Assembly (NCBI GenBank): GCA_038400315.1
Contig: CP151667.1
Coordinates: forward strand, 5,777,174 to 5,841,173
Source: Isosphaeraceae bacterium EP7
GTDB lineage: Bacteria > Planctomycetota > Planctomycetia > Isosphaerales > Isosphaeraceae
Direction of reading: 5' to 3'
Length of the DNA: 64,000 nucleotides
The translations under genes were made by a program, and so were the position numbers. Below, in pieces: positions 18,323-27,383 of this stretch; positions within the stretch are counted from its first letter, which is position 1, and the number at the start of each line of letters is the position of its first letter. The notes below the pieces were generated by a model. That model ran no database searches. It was not told the origin of the DNA and was given only the letters and a program-made list of their open reading frames with translations.

Positions 18323-19431
18323 TTGACGTTCAGGTAGCCCGGTACTTGTCACGCCCGTCGGATCGACTGTCGCATTCGGGGATGAAACCCCGGGGATCCG
18401 CCGCCGAACTGGAAGCTCGACGCCGACTGGCCGTCACCCGCGTCAACGAGGGCTGGAAGCAGAAGGATGTCGCCGCGTTCCTGGGCGTCTCGCTCAAGGC
18501 CGTCGGCAAGTCGATGGCCGCCTATCGCGCCTCCGGCGACGGCGGCCTGGCGGGCAAACCCCACCCGGGGCCCAAGCCGAAGCTGTCGGGCCGCCAGGAG
18601 GCGGTGGTCCTCTCCTGGCTGGCCGCCAGCCCCGAGGCCTTCGGCTTCAAGACCCGGCTCTGGACGACGCGGAGGCTGGCCGAGGTGATCGCCAAGCGGT
18701 ACGGCGTCCGCTTCAACTCCAACGACCTGGCCGCGTGGCTGACGGCACGCGGCCAGTCACCGCAGAAGCCCGCGGTGGTGGCGGTCGAACGCGACAACCC
18801 GGCCATCGCCCGCTGGGCCGCCGAGGACTGGCCGCGCCTGGAAAAAAAGCCCGGGACGAGCACGCCCACCTCGTCCTGATCGACGAGAGCGGGTTCTTCA
18901 TCAACCCCACGGTGCGCCGGACCTGGGCCCCGGTGGGGCGGACGCCGGTGCTCACCGGGTTCGGCCGGCACCGCGACAAGGTCTCGACGATCGCCGCTAT
19001 CAGCGTCGCCCCGGTCCGGCGGCGGGTGGGGCTCTACTGGCGGACCGACCCGGCGCATTCCATCGACGCGGCGGCAGTCGTGGCATTCCTGGGGGGCCTG
19101 CTGCGACACCTGCGGGGGCGGGTCATCGTGGTCTGGGATGGTGGGAGCAATCACAAGGGCCCGCTGATCCGGGCGTTCCTGTCCCGCTATCCTCGCCTGC
19201 ATCAGGGGCGGCTGCCGGCCTACGCCCCGGACCTCAACCCGGTGGAGTTCATCTGGGGGCACCTGAAGCACGGCCTGATGGCCAACTTCGTGCCCACAGA
19301 CGTGCACGACCTGGATCGAGTCATCAACGGCCATCTGGAGCGCCTCGGTGGCCAGCCGGCGATGATCCGGTCGCAGTCGAGGGGATCGAAACTCCCCCTC
19401 CTCGGCAAGAACCTGGCCACCTGATTGTCAA
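18323..19431 (+). mobile_element. IS630-A, copy 2 (1109 bp)
   Basis: Same ends as copy 1: TTGACGTTCAGGTAGCC from 18323 and TTGACAATCAGGTGGCC read inward from 19431, flanked by TA at 18321-18322 and 19432-19433. Length is identical to copy 1 and orientation is opposite. Its right TA is also the left TA of IS630-C, so two elements abut with a single shared target dinucleotide. It truncates the IS21 relic on its left. Confidence 0.93.
18382..19424 (+). CDS. IS630-A transposase, two frames joined by -1 frameshift (copy 2)
   Basis: Near-identical to copy 1. The N-terminal frame runs from 18382 to the A7 run at 18842-18848 (GAA AAA AAG, heptamer A_AAA_AAG) and would stop at 18879. The -1 frame continues through LVLIDESGFFINP, VIVVWDGGSNHKGP and DLNPVEFIWGH to the TGA at 19422-19424. 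Differences from copy 1 fall into two clusters (residues 44-75 and 118-133), while the rest of the protein is almost unchanged. Confidence 0.88.
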
Positions 19432-19433
19432 TA

Positions 19434-20495
19434 AGCACCTGGACTCGGTCTTTCTATAATTCCTGCATGATCCGCATCCACCTCGAACAACCCACTCGCG
19501 ACGAACTCGTGTCCCTGCGGCGGAAACCCGTGCCGCCCAAGGCCCGTGACCGCATCGAGATGCTCACCCTCGCCGACGCAGGCTGGTCGGCCCCCAGGAA
19601 CGCCGCCCATCTCGGGCATTGCGCCCAGACCGTCCGCGACTTCCTCAAGGACTTCCTCGCTCGCGGATTTGAAGCCCTTCACCCCCGTCGTAGCGGGCCG
19701 GCTCCCGACCTCCGGCGGCGAGACCATGTCGCCGGCGAGCTGCGACGGTGCCTGGCCGAGGATCGGACCTGGACCAGCCGCCAACTCGCCGACGCTCTCG
19801 CCAACCGCGGCATCGAGCTGGGGCCTCGCCAGGTCCGCCGCTACCTCAAGCGGATGAAGGCCGGCGACCGCCGCACCGCCCACTCGCTCGGGCACAAGCA
19901 GGATTCGGTCAAGGCCGAGCGGGCCGGCAAAGTCCTGGCCAACCTGAAGGCCAAGGCAGCGGCGGGCGCGATCCGGCTCTACGACCTCGACGAGTGCGGG
20001 TTCTCGCCGACCCTGCCGGTGGGCTACACCTGGTCCCTGCCGGGCCAGCGGAAGCTGATCAAGTACGAGGCTCCGCAGGGACGGAGAGTCAACGCCTTGG
20101 CCGCTTACAGGCCTTTCGGGCGGAAGCCTCGACTGGACGTCACCACGGCCGAGCGGACGTGGAACTCCCACGACCTGATCGGCTTCCTCAAGGCCCTGCC
20201 GTGGTCGAAGGCGCCTCGCATGGTGGTGCTGGACAACGCCGGTTTCCACACGAGCAAGGTGATCCGCGCAGCCCGCGAGGGGCTGGCCGACCGGAAGATT
20301 TTCCTCTACTTCCTGCCGCCGTACTCGCCGGAGCTGAACCGGATCGAGCCGGTCTTCAGGCAGATCAAATATCAGGAAATTCCACAGCGCAGTCATACGA
20401 CGCGGAGCGGCTTGAGGGAGGCCGTCGAGGCGAGCTTCAATAACTACGCCCAGAGGCTACGCAAAAGAAGTCAAGAAGAACTACGTCCAGCTGCT
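19434..20495 (+). mobile_element. IS630-C (1062 bp)
   Basis: Ends read inward are AGCACCTGGAC (19434) and AGCAGCTGGAC (from 20495), matching at 10 of 11 positions. They are flanked by TA at 19432-19433 and 20496-20497. The left TA is shared with IS630-A copy 2. The single transposase gene fills the element. Confidence 0.85.
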
Positions 20496-20498
20496 TAG
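19467..20498 (+). CDS. IS630-C transposase, single frame
   Basis: A 343-residue transposase starting MIRIHLEQPTRDELVSLRRK. An N-terminal HTH (SAPRNAAHLGHCAQTVRDFL) is followed by a winged region (TSRQLADALANRGIELG) and the DDE core RLYDLDECGFSPT, MVVLDNAGFHTS and YSPELNRIEPVFRQIK. No frameshift is needed. The stop TAG is built from the flanking target TA plus the next host base G, so the end of the protein depends on the insertion site. It appears intact and possibly active. Confidence 0.9.
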   Translation: MIRIHLEQPTRDELVSLRRKPVPPKARDRIEMLTLADAGWSAPRNAAHLGHCAQTVRDFLKDFLARGFEALHPRRSGPAPDLRRRDHVAGELRRCLAEDRTWTSRQLADALANRGIELGPRQVRRYLKRMKAGDRRTAHSLGHKQDSVKAERAGKVLANLKAKAAAGAIRLYDLDECGFSPTLPVGYTWSLPGQRKLIKYEAPQGRRVNALAAYRPFGRKPRLDVTTAERTWNSHDLIGFLKALPWSKAPRMVVLDNAGFHTSKVIRAAREGLADRKIFLYFLPPYSPELNRIEPVFRQIKYQEIPQRSHTTRSGLREAVEASFNNYAQRLRKRSQEELRPAA

Positions 20499-20546
20499 AA
20501 GAAACGCGGGGCGGAACCACCAGATTAGTTACAACTGTAGTACTAG

Positions 20547-22073
20547 TTGGACTGTCACCGATTGCACTGTTGCTTACGCATGCCGGGAGTTAGGATGAGG
20601 GCCGGAGGCCACCGACTGGGAGTGACCGCCATGTCGCTCCTCGATCACCCCGACGCCCGCGCCATCCTGGCCGACTCCCTCCTGACGGCCGAGGCCGTCC
20701 GCGGCTGCGACGACCGTCTCACATCCTTCCTCGGGCGCTACCTGCCCCGCTTCCGGCGGGCCGAGCAGCGCCACAACGCCACCCTCGTCATCCGGGGCCT
20801 GCTCAGCGGCCTGCGGCGCAAGACCTGCGAGCCGATCGCGGTGGAGGCCGGCGTCCACCGCAAGCCGATCCAGTTCCTCGTCGGGGCCGGCCGGTGGGAC
20901 GACGAGGCCGTCATGGCCGAGGTCCGGGGCCACGTCGCCGAGGAGTTGGGCGACGCGCGTGCCGTCCTGGTCCTCGACGCCACGACCTTCCCGAAGTCCG
21001 GGGCCGACTCCTTCGGCGTGGGCCGCCAGTGGTGCGGCCGGCTGGGCAAGCAGGAGAACTGCCAGCGCGGGATCTTCCTGGCCTACGCCGCGGCCCGCGG
21101 CTACGCCCCGCTGGACCGCCGCCTCTACCTGCCGAAGGACTGGGCGGCGGACGCCGCCCGGCGGGCCAAGTGCCACGTCCCCGAGGACGTCGAGTTCCGC
21201 GAGGGCTGGCGGATCGCCGCCGAGCTGATCGAGCGGAGCGGGCCGGGGGTGCCGCACGCCTGGGTCGTCGGCGACGACGAGTTCGGACGCCCGGCCCAGT
21301 TCCGCGCCTGGCTCAGGGGCCGCGGCGAGCGGTACGTCCTCGACGTGCCGAGCGACACGATCGTCCGCGACCTGGAGTGCGCGCCTCCCCCGGGCCGCCG
21401 CCCCGGCCACGGCCGCCCCTGGGCGGTCCCCTTCCGGCGCGTCGATGCCTGGGCGGCCGCCCAGCCGGCGGGCCGCTGGACCCGGCTGACGATCCGGGCC
21501 GGCGAGAAGGGCCCGCTACGGGTCGACGCGATGACAGCCCGGGTGCGGACGAGGCTGGAGCACCGGGTCGGGCCGCAGGAGCGGCTGGTGGTGATGCGCA
21601 CCGTCGAGGCCGAGCCCGAGACGCACTACGCGCTGAGCGACGCGGCGGCCGACGTCCCGTTGGAGGAGCTGGTGCGGGCCCGGTTCGCGCGGCACCGGAT
21701 CGAGGAGGTGTTCGAGGCGGCCAAGGGGGAGGTCGGGCTGGCGCAGTACGAGGTTCGGGGCTGGGTGGGGTGGCACCACCACGTCACGCTCTCGCTCCTG
21801 GCGCGGTGGTTCCTCTGCTGCGAGCGGCGGCGAGTCGGGGGGGAAAACCCGGGCCGTGACGGTGTCGCAGGTGCGCGAGGTGTTCGCCCGGCTGCTGCGC
21901 GTCCCGGCGCCGGGCCCCGAGCGGATCGCCGCGGAGGTGTCGCGCGTCCTGTGGCGGAAGGAGGCGGCGCGGATCGATCACTGGCACAAGGCCACCGGCG
22001 GCTTCCCGCCGCGCCGGCCGCCACCGGATACCAGTTGATCAGGTGAGACTTCGTTGAATCGGTGACAGTCCAA
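20547..22073 (+). mobile_element. IS701-family element (about 1527 bp)
   Basis: The inverted ends TTGGACTGTCACCGATT are perfect over 17 bases at both sides (from 20547 and read inward from 22073). The flanks are CTAG on the left and CTAA on the right, fitting the YTAR-type target of this family though not an exact duplication. It carries one transposase gene with a broken C-terminus. Confidence 0.88.
20631..22038 (+). pseudogene. IS701-family transposase, C-terminal frameshift
   Basis: Starts MSLLDHPDARAILADSLLTA, preceded by GGGAG. The DDE core shows LVLDATTFPKSGADSFGVGR, RQWCGRLGKQENCQRGIFLA, AWVVGDDEFGR and HRIEEVFEAAKGEVGL. After LLARWFLCCERRRVGG a run of seven G (21837-21843) shifts the frame. 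The family continues in the +1 frame as KTRAVTVSQVREVFARLL through WRKEAARIDHWHK. The element may be inactive through gain of one G, or may rely on slippage at the G run; a loss of one G in the transcript would restore the frame. Confidence 0.8.
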
Positions 22074-22121
22074 CTAAGTAGGTCACCAGTAGTGATTGGA
22101 CGACTCCCCGGAGTTGACCTA

Positions 22122-23184
22122 TGGTTGCGATAGCCCCACAGAGGACTCGCGACCATGGCCCTGATCACACTCCAGCCGGCCGAGCGCGAGCACCTGCGCG
22201 GCCTGGCCCGTCACTCCGACGACCGCCGCGTCATCCACCGCGCCCTGGCCCTGCTGGACCTCGATTCCGGCCAGCCGCCGCTCGGCTCGGCGTCAGCCGA
22301 TCGACCGTCTACAACTGGGCCGGCCGGTTCGCCAAGGAGCGAGATCCAAGCCCGTCGCTGGGCGATCGCCCACGCGCCGGCAGGCCGCCGGCCGCCAGGC
22401 GGGCCGCCGAAGAGTTGGCCGAGGCCGCCCTGGGGACGGATCCCCGCGCGGCCGGCTATCGCCACACCAACTGGACCGTGCCCCTGCTGCTGGCCCACCT
22501 GAACCGGGCCTCAGGCCAGCAGGCCAGCGGCACCACCATGCGGCGGGCCTTGCACGGGCTGGGCTATCGCTGGAAGCGGCCCCGCTTCGTCCTCTCGCGC
22601 CGATCGCCCACCTGGCGGCAGGCCAAAGGGGGCTGAGGCGCGGGCTGCCCGGACGCACGCGCACCGTCGTCCTCTTCTCCGACGCCACCATCCTCACCGA
22701 GACTCCGCCGCTGCGGGCCGCCTGGGCCAGGGCTGGCCAGCAGGCCGAGGTGCCGATCACCGGCAACCGCGACCGCCGCGTCCTCTTCGGCGCCATCGCC
22801 GTGGGCCGCGGCACGCTCCGCCTGGACCGCGCCGGGCAATGGAACCAGGACAGTTTCCAGAGCCATCTGCGGCACTTCCGCCCGACCTGGCGCGGCTGGC
22901 GGATCGTGCTGTTCCTGGACCGGGGCTCGCCGCACACGGCCAGGCGGTCGCGGGCCCTGGCCAAGCAGTTCTCCATCGAGCTACGGTTCCTGCCGACGGC
23001 GTGCCCGGAGCTCAACCCGATGGAGGGCCTGTGGCGCGAGATCAAGGGGCAGATCCTGGCCAACGAGCCGACGCCCGAGCTGGACGTTTCGCTGGAGCGT
23101 GCCGTCGATCACCTGATGGCCATGACCGGCAAACAACGACGCCAAACCGCGGGCATCCTCTCCGAGAACTTCTGGCTAGCCACT
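22122..23184 (+). mobile_element. IS630-D (about 1063 bp), inactive
   Basis: Boundaries are tentative. TA occurs at 22120-22121 and 23185-23186, and the ends read inward (TGGTTGCGATAGCC and AGTGGCTAGCC) match only loosely. The length equals that of IS630-C. It truncates the 3' part of a host gene lying to its right on the minus strand. Confidence 0.6.
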
Positions 23185-23187
23185 TAG
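22155..23187 (+). pseudogene. IS630-D transposase, multiply frameshifted
   Basis: Starts MALITLQPAEREHLRGLARH and reads to LDLDSGQPP. It then needs another frame for ARLGVSRSTVYNWAGRFAKE through YRWKRPRFVLSRR. After WRQAKGG there is a stop, and a -1 frame continues LRRGLPGRTRTVVLFSDATI with VLFLDRGSPHTAR and CPELNPMEGLWREIKG. The first break looks like a base loss in the GCCGCCGCT stretch near 22275. The second lies on AAAGGGGGC and could be a slippage site. The final TAG again uses the flanking TA. Probably dead because of the first break. Confidence 0.78.
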
Positions 23188-23550
23188 GCTTGAATCGGTT
23201 CTGCCCCGCGAGCCTTCTTACCCGCGGCAGCCCATGAACGCCGATCGCAAGGCCAAGCTCCCGAAATGCCAACCGTTGCACAGCAGGACGACTGAATAGA
23301 AGCGACGAGTCAATCCCTTGCACGCTTCGCTCGGCCTCGGCCAAGAGGTGATGCAACAGTTCGTGACGTACAATTCCTCGCTCAAAAATCAACTCCGTGA
23401 GTCGCGTTGCGTCATCCAACAAGCCACCGATCCCGAGCGGGTCATCGCTAGCCAAATGAACTTGCGAACACATCCGAGTCATGTCGGCGATGGCGAAGGT
23501 CAGGTCCGCCCCGTCTTCCGGCTCGAACCGCGAGGCTGTTTGCAACTCTA
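23187..23550 (-). pseudogene. 3' part of a host gene cut by IS630-E and IS630-D
   Basis: Minus-strand coding sequence LELQTASRFEPEDGADLTFA, then MCSQVHLASDDPLGIGGLL and RLAFRELGLAIGVHG. Joined across IS630-E at the TA target, it continues in frame from HDPLDGLIT at 24670 and above. It is thus the downstream half of the gene starting at 25271. It ends at the IS630-D target TA and lacks its natural stop. The family is unnamed to me; the sequence suggests an all-helical cytosolic protein. Confidence 0.65.
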
Positions 23551-24667
23551 TTGACTCCAGCCTAGCCAACTGAACCGATAGGCTTTGCCATTCGTATCAG
23601 TAATCATGAGACCCATCGGCACCGCAGAAGAGCTCCAACGTCGCCGCATCCGGGCCGTCGAGCTCGTCGCCCAGGGCGAATCGCCCGACGACGTCGCCCA
23701 CTTCGTCGGGTGCGGCCGATCCTCCGTCTACACCTGGGTGAAACTCGCCAAGGAGTCGATCGAGACGATCGCCGCCAAGCCCCACGCCGGGCCCAAGCCC
23801 CGCCTCGGCTCCGCCCAGTTGGAGCAACTCGAAGACGAGCTGAAGAAGGGGGCCGTGCACCACGGCTGGCGCACCGAGCTGTGGACCGCCGCACGTGTTG
23901 CTGACCTGATCGAGCGACGGTTCAGGATCACGTTCCACCCCGAGCACGTCCGCAAGATCCTCAAGCGGCGCCTCCGCTGGACCAGCCAGAAGCCCGAGAA
24001 GCGGGCCGAGGAGCGAGACGAGGAGGCGATCCGCCACTGAATGGGTCAGGAACTGCCCAACATCGTCCGCAAGGCCCGGCGACGAGGCGAGCAGCTGGTC
24101 TTCCTCGACGAATCGGGCTTCATGCAGGCCCCCACGGTGCGACGCACCTTCGCCCCGAGAGGCCAGACGCCGATCCTCCGACGCTGGGATCGCCACGATC
24201 GGATCTCGGCGATCAGTTGCATCACGGTCGGCCCGGCGAGGCGACGACTCGGCCTGTACTGCCAACTCTCGCCGGATGACACCAACGTGACGGGCGAGCG
24301 GATGGTGGAGTTCTTGCGAGAGCTTCGCCGTCAGCTGCCGGTGCCGATGCGGATCGTGTGGGACCGCGGCAACGTGCACGACAGGAGCAAGGCGGTGCGG
24401 GCATTCCTGGCGGAGCACCCGTCGGTGAAGACGGAGCGTTTCCCGTCGTACACGCCCGAGGCGAACCCCGACGAGGGGGTGTGGCAGGATACCAAGCACG
24501 GACGGCTGGCGAACTTCACGCCCGAGGACACGGCGGAGTTGCGTTCGGCGGTGAGCGGGGAGTTGACGAGGTTGCAGCGGAGTCCGAAGCTGCTGGCGTC
24601 GTTCATCCGGCACGCAGAAGTCCCGATCCGCCTACCCAAATCGTTCCGTTAGCTACGCTGGAGTCAA
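23551..24667 (+). mobile_element. IS630-E (1117 bp)
   Basis: Ends read inward are TTGACTCCAGCCTAGCCAAC (23551) and TTGACTCCAGCGTAGCTAAC (from 24667), nearly identical over 20 bases. TA flanks both sides (23549-23550 and 24668-24669). Removing the element and one TA fuses the two halves of a host gene in frame, which proves the insertion. Confidence 0.92.
23606..24652 (+). pseudogene. IS630-E transposase with one nonsense codon
   Basis: Starts MRPIGTAEELQRRRIRAVEL with an HTH (DDVAHFVGCGRSSVYTWVKL). The frame reaches EEAIRH and meets TGA at 24038-24040, where IS630-A and relatives have a Trp (IARW). It then continues in the same frame with MGQELPNIVRKARRRGEQLV, the DDE blocks FLDESGFMQAPT, IVWDRGNVHDRS and YTPEANPDEGVWQD, and ends at TAG 24650-24652. 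A single TGG to TGA change explains the break; a restart at the ATG following the stop would give only the catalytic part. Confidence 0.85.
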
Positions 24668-24669
24668 TA

Positions 24670-25271
24670 AACAGGTAATCAGCCCATCCAGCGGATCGTG
24701 TTGACCCACGGAAGACACCAGGGGTCGGCTGAGATCAATGCTCATCTTCCACACGAGCCGCGTAGGACCTTCTGAAGGTATTCTGAAGGAAAAACCCTAT
24801 GTGCGTCGCCGCCAATTCGACAGCCCAATTCTGAAAGCAATGCTCACCGGTCTCCTGCCCCATACGATAGAGGGCATGCATCCATTTCGTCAGGTAATGG
24901 AAGTATTGACCAGCCTGCTGCCACTCGAGTTGCGAATCCGGCCGCTGTCCCTCTCCTCGCTCATTCTGAGGCTTGCCGATGCGGAGGCCACCGCGGGTAG
25001 GATGCCGCTCGCCCTCTTCCTGGGACAGGCCGCGAATCCAACCCTTCCGTGGGTCGTCATCCCGATGGCGACCCAGAACATGATGCACCTGGTCGACGAG
25101 TGCCCGTGCAAACCGGAGATAACGGTCCTCGCCGGTTTGCCGAGCGAGGCCGAGGAAGTTACAAACGGCGAACGCGTCGGTCCAGAGATAGCGGCGAGGC
25201 TTCACCTTTCCGGAGACACCGGTGGCGTCCGCGAATTACTCCATCAGCGCCTGAGCGAGTTCGGCTCTCAT
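24670..25271 (-). pseudogene. 5' part of a host gene next to the PCMT/esterase fusion
   Basis: From ATG at 25271 the frame reads MRAELAQALME, then a TAA, then FADATGVSGKVKPRRYLWTD AFAVCNFLGLARQTGEDRY and onward to GQYFHYLTKWMHALYRMGQE. A frameshift near FLQNTF changes to the frame VWKMSIDLSRPLV with GQHDPLDGLIT, where IS630-E interrupts. The protein looks all-helical with Trp/Tyr-rich blocks. I recall relatives encoded beside PCMT/erythromycin-esterase genes but cannot name the family. Nonsense codon, frameshift and two insertions show a dead gene. Confidence 0.7.
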
Positions 25272-25376
25272 GCCGCTTCTCGTGGCTTATCAGGCGGATC
25301 AGTCCAGGAAACTCGAGCGGATCCGTTCGTCGTGGCCGGCCGGGGGCAGATTCCATCGCCGGCCTCGCCAAAATCC

Positions 25377-27383
25377 TCACTCATCAATAATAGCAAATGG
25401 ATGCGGAGGTTCGTGCGTGGCAGACTGTTGAGTCGTGAGCGGGTGAACCGCCGAGGTCCCGTCAAACCAGATCCACTCGTCGAACTGGTTGGGGAGCGAG
25501 GCATCGAAATAATGGCTTAGTCGCTCGGTTTCTGGGCGATAAATCACGCCAATGGCTCGCTCCAACCGCCTCTGCGTCAGTGCGGTGGTCAACTGCTGGT
25601 TGCGCGATTTTGCCAGCGGCAAGAAAAACGAATCCATCTCAGTCAGGTGCATCAACCGCTCGTAGCTGTCCGGAAGGGCGGGACGCACTTGTTTCACCTC
25701 CATCGCACCTTCCCAAGCCGAGGCGGCTGCCACAGTTCCATGGTCCGTCCCCTGTCCAATCGCGTAGACATCCTTGCCAAACGCCTGCCGGCAAAGTTGA
25801 CCGACGTTAAGTTGCCCGTGTTTTCCAAACTGCGTGGCTGCCGCATTTCCCAGGTGAGAGTTGTGCTCCCAGATCACGGCTTTGGATCGGCCCCGGTACC
25901 GGCCGAGCAACAACCGCAATGTTTCGAACATGTGGGTGTCGCGGTGATTCCAGGACTCGTCGGACCCATAATACATGATCCGATAATACTGCTCGGCATC
26001 GGCCACCAGCCGGGCGTTCAATTGGGCGTCGAACAAGTCCTCACCGTCGCGGACGGAGGCCTCCACTCGACGTTGGGTCATCTCTCGGAGCATCCGCACG
26101 ACTTCGGTTTCGCAGCTGTGATACTCCCCGGTCAACGTCGCCCGACCGTAGGTGGCGGGATCCCCTTCCCAGGGCGTCAGGCATCCATAACGGACCCGTG
26201 CCACGGCCGCCGCCTGGGAATCGACGCGGTCAAGATAGTCCAGCACACAATCCACCGAGGTGAACAGGCTGTATAGATCGAGACCGTAAAATCCGACCCG
26301 TCGCTCCGGCAATCGCTGTTGCAGGTTGTAATCACGAAGCCAGTGAATGAAGTCGAGCACTTCCTGGTTGCGCCACATCCATGTCGGGAATCGAGCGAAC
26401 GCCTCCCAATCGTGAGGCTCATCACGCTCTTTGTGAGTGACAAAGTCGTGAATCCGGTATGCATCGGGCCAGTCTGCCTCGACCGCGACAAAATCGAAGT
26501 TCTTCCGCTCGATCAGTGCCTTGGTGATCTCGGCTCGGATGCGATAAAATTCCGATGTTCCGTGACTCGCCTCGCCAATCAACACCAAGCGTGCATCGCC
26601 GATCCGATCTAGGAGAGGCTGCAAGTCTGCGTTTTCTATCGAAGAAAATGGCTCCGCGGCGTTCCGAATCAATTCGGGTAGTCCCATCGACGCTTTGGTC
26701 GGCCGTCTCATGATATTAGGCCGCTTGCTCTCACCTTCCTCCTGCCAACCGGCTTCGCCGATCAAGGGGACAAATCGAACGGCCCCCAACTCTTCATACT
26801 CGAAATCATCGTCTCCTCGTCGGATCGCGCGAATCAGCTGTTGGGTGTCTTGCTCCTCACCGACGGGAATCACGAGACGTCCGCCGATACGGAGCTGTTC
26901 CAGGAGAGCATGCGGGATCCCCGGACCGCCCGCCGCCACAACGATCGCATCAAACGGGGCCTCTTCTGGCCAGCCACGAGTACCATCTCCCCAGAGCACG
27001 TGGACATTCCCGTAGCCCAACCGCTTGAGTCGCTCCCCCGCCGATTCGGCCAATGCTTGATGCCGTTCGACCGTGAACACTTCTTTCGCGATCTGCGACA
27101 GGATCGCCGCCGCGTACCCCGAACCGGCCCCAATTTCGAGAACCCGCTCGTCAGGCGACAGTTCCAGCGCCTCGGCCATATGCGCCACGATCAAGGGCTG
27201 CGAGATCGTCTGTCCGGAGCCGATCGGTAGTGGCGCATTGCGGTAGGCGAATTCCTTCATTTCCTCGGACACGAACGATTCCCTAGGGACGATACGCATC
27301 GCATGCAGGACGGCTTCGTCTCGAATCCCGAGAATCCGCAGTTCGTGCTCAACAAGCCGTTCTCGTTGCCGCTCGAAACTCAT
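25377..27383 (-). CDS. protein-L-isoaspartate O-methyltransferase / erythromycin-esterase fusion
   Basis: A 668-residue two-domain protein. Residues about 5-215 are a PCMT: ESFVSEEMKEFAYRNAPLPI, GQTISQPLIVAHM, VLEIGAGSGYAAAIL (SAM-binding motif I) and GGRLVIPVG. Residues about 235-650 are an erythromycin-esterase-type domain: LVLIGEASHGTSEFYRIRAE, FVAVEADWPDAYRIHDFV, VGFYGLDLYSL and VIWEHNSHLGNA, with the catalytic-type His/Glu residues present. PCMT repairs isoaspartate; the esterase homologue probably hydrolyses an unknown ester. The start MSFERQRERLVEHEL matches the PCMT N-terminus; a longer upstream frame is not conserved-looking. It lies upstream of the broken host gene at 25271 on the same strand. 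Confidence 0.88.
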   Translation of the reverse strand: MSFERQRERLVEHELRILGIRDEAVLHAMRIVPRESFVSEEMKEFAYRNAPLPIGSGQTISQPLIVAHMAEALELSPDERVLEIGAGSGYAAAILSQIAKEVFTVERHQALAESAGERLKRLGYGNVHVLWGDGTRGWPEEAPFDAIVVAAGGPGIPHALLEQLRIGGRLVIPVGEEQDTQQLIRAIRRGDDDFEYEELGAVRFVPLIGEAGWQEEGESKRPNIMRRPTKASMGLPELIRNAAEPFSSIENADLQPLLDRIGDARLVLIGEASHGTSEFYRIRAEITKALIERKNFDFVAVEADWPDAYRIHDFVTHKERDEPHDWEAFARFPTWMWRNQEVLDFIHWLRDYNLQQRLPERRVGFYGLDLYSLFTSVDCVLDYLDRVDSQAAAVARVRYGCLTPWEGDPATYGRATLTGEYHSCETEVVRMLREMTQRRVEASVRDGEDLFDAQLNARLVADAEQYYRIMYYGSDESWNHRDTHMFETLRLLLGRYRGRSKAVIWEHNSHLGNAAATQFGKHGQLNVGQLCRQAFGKDVYAIGQGTDHGTVAAASAWEGAMEVKQVRPALPDSYERLMHLTEMDSFFLPLAKSRNQQLTTALTQRRLERAIGVIYRPETERLSHYFDASLPNQFDEWIWFDGTSAVHPLTTQQSATHEPPHPFAIIDE

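Noticed and set aside
24738-25520. 260-residue plus-strand frame
   Set aside because: It overlaps the recognisable minus-strand pseudogene and the end of the PCMT/esterase gene; no family features.
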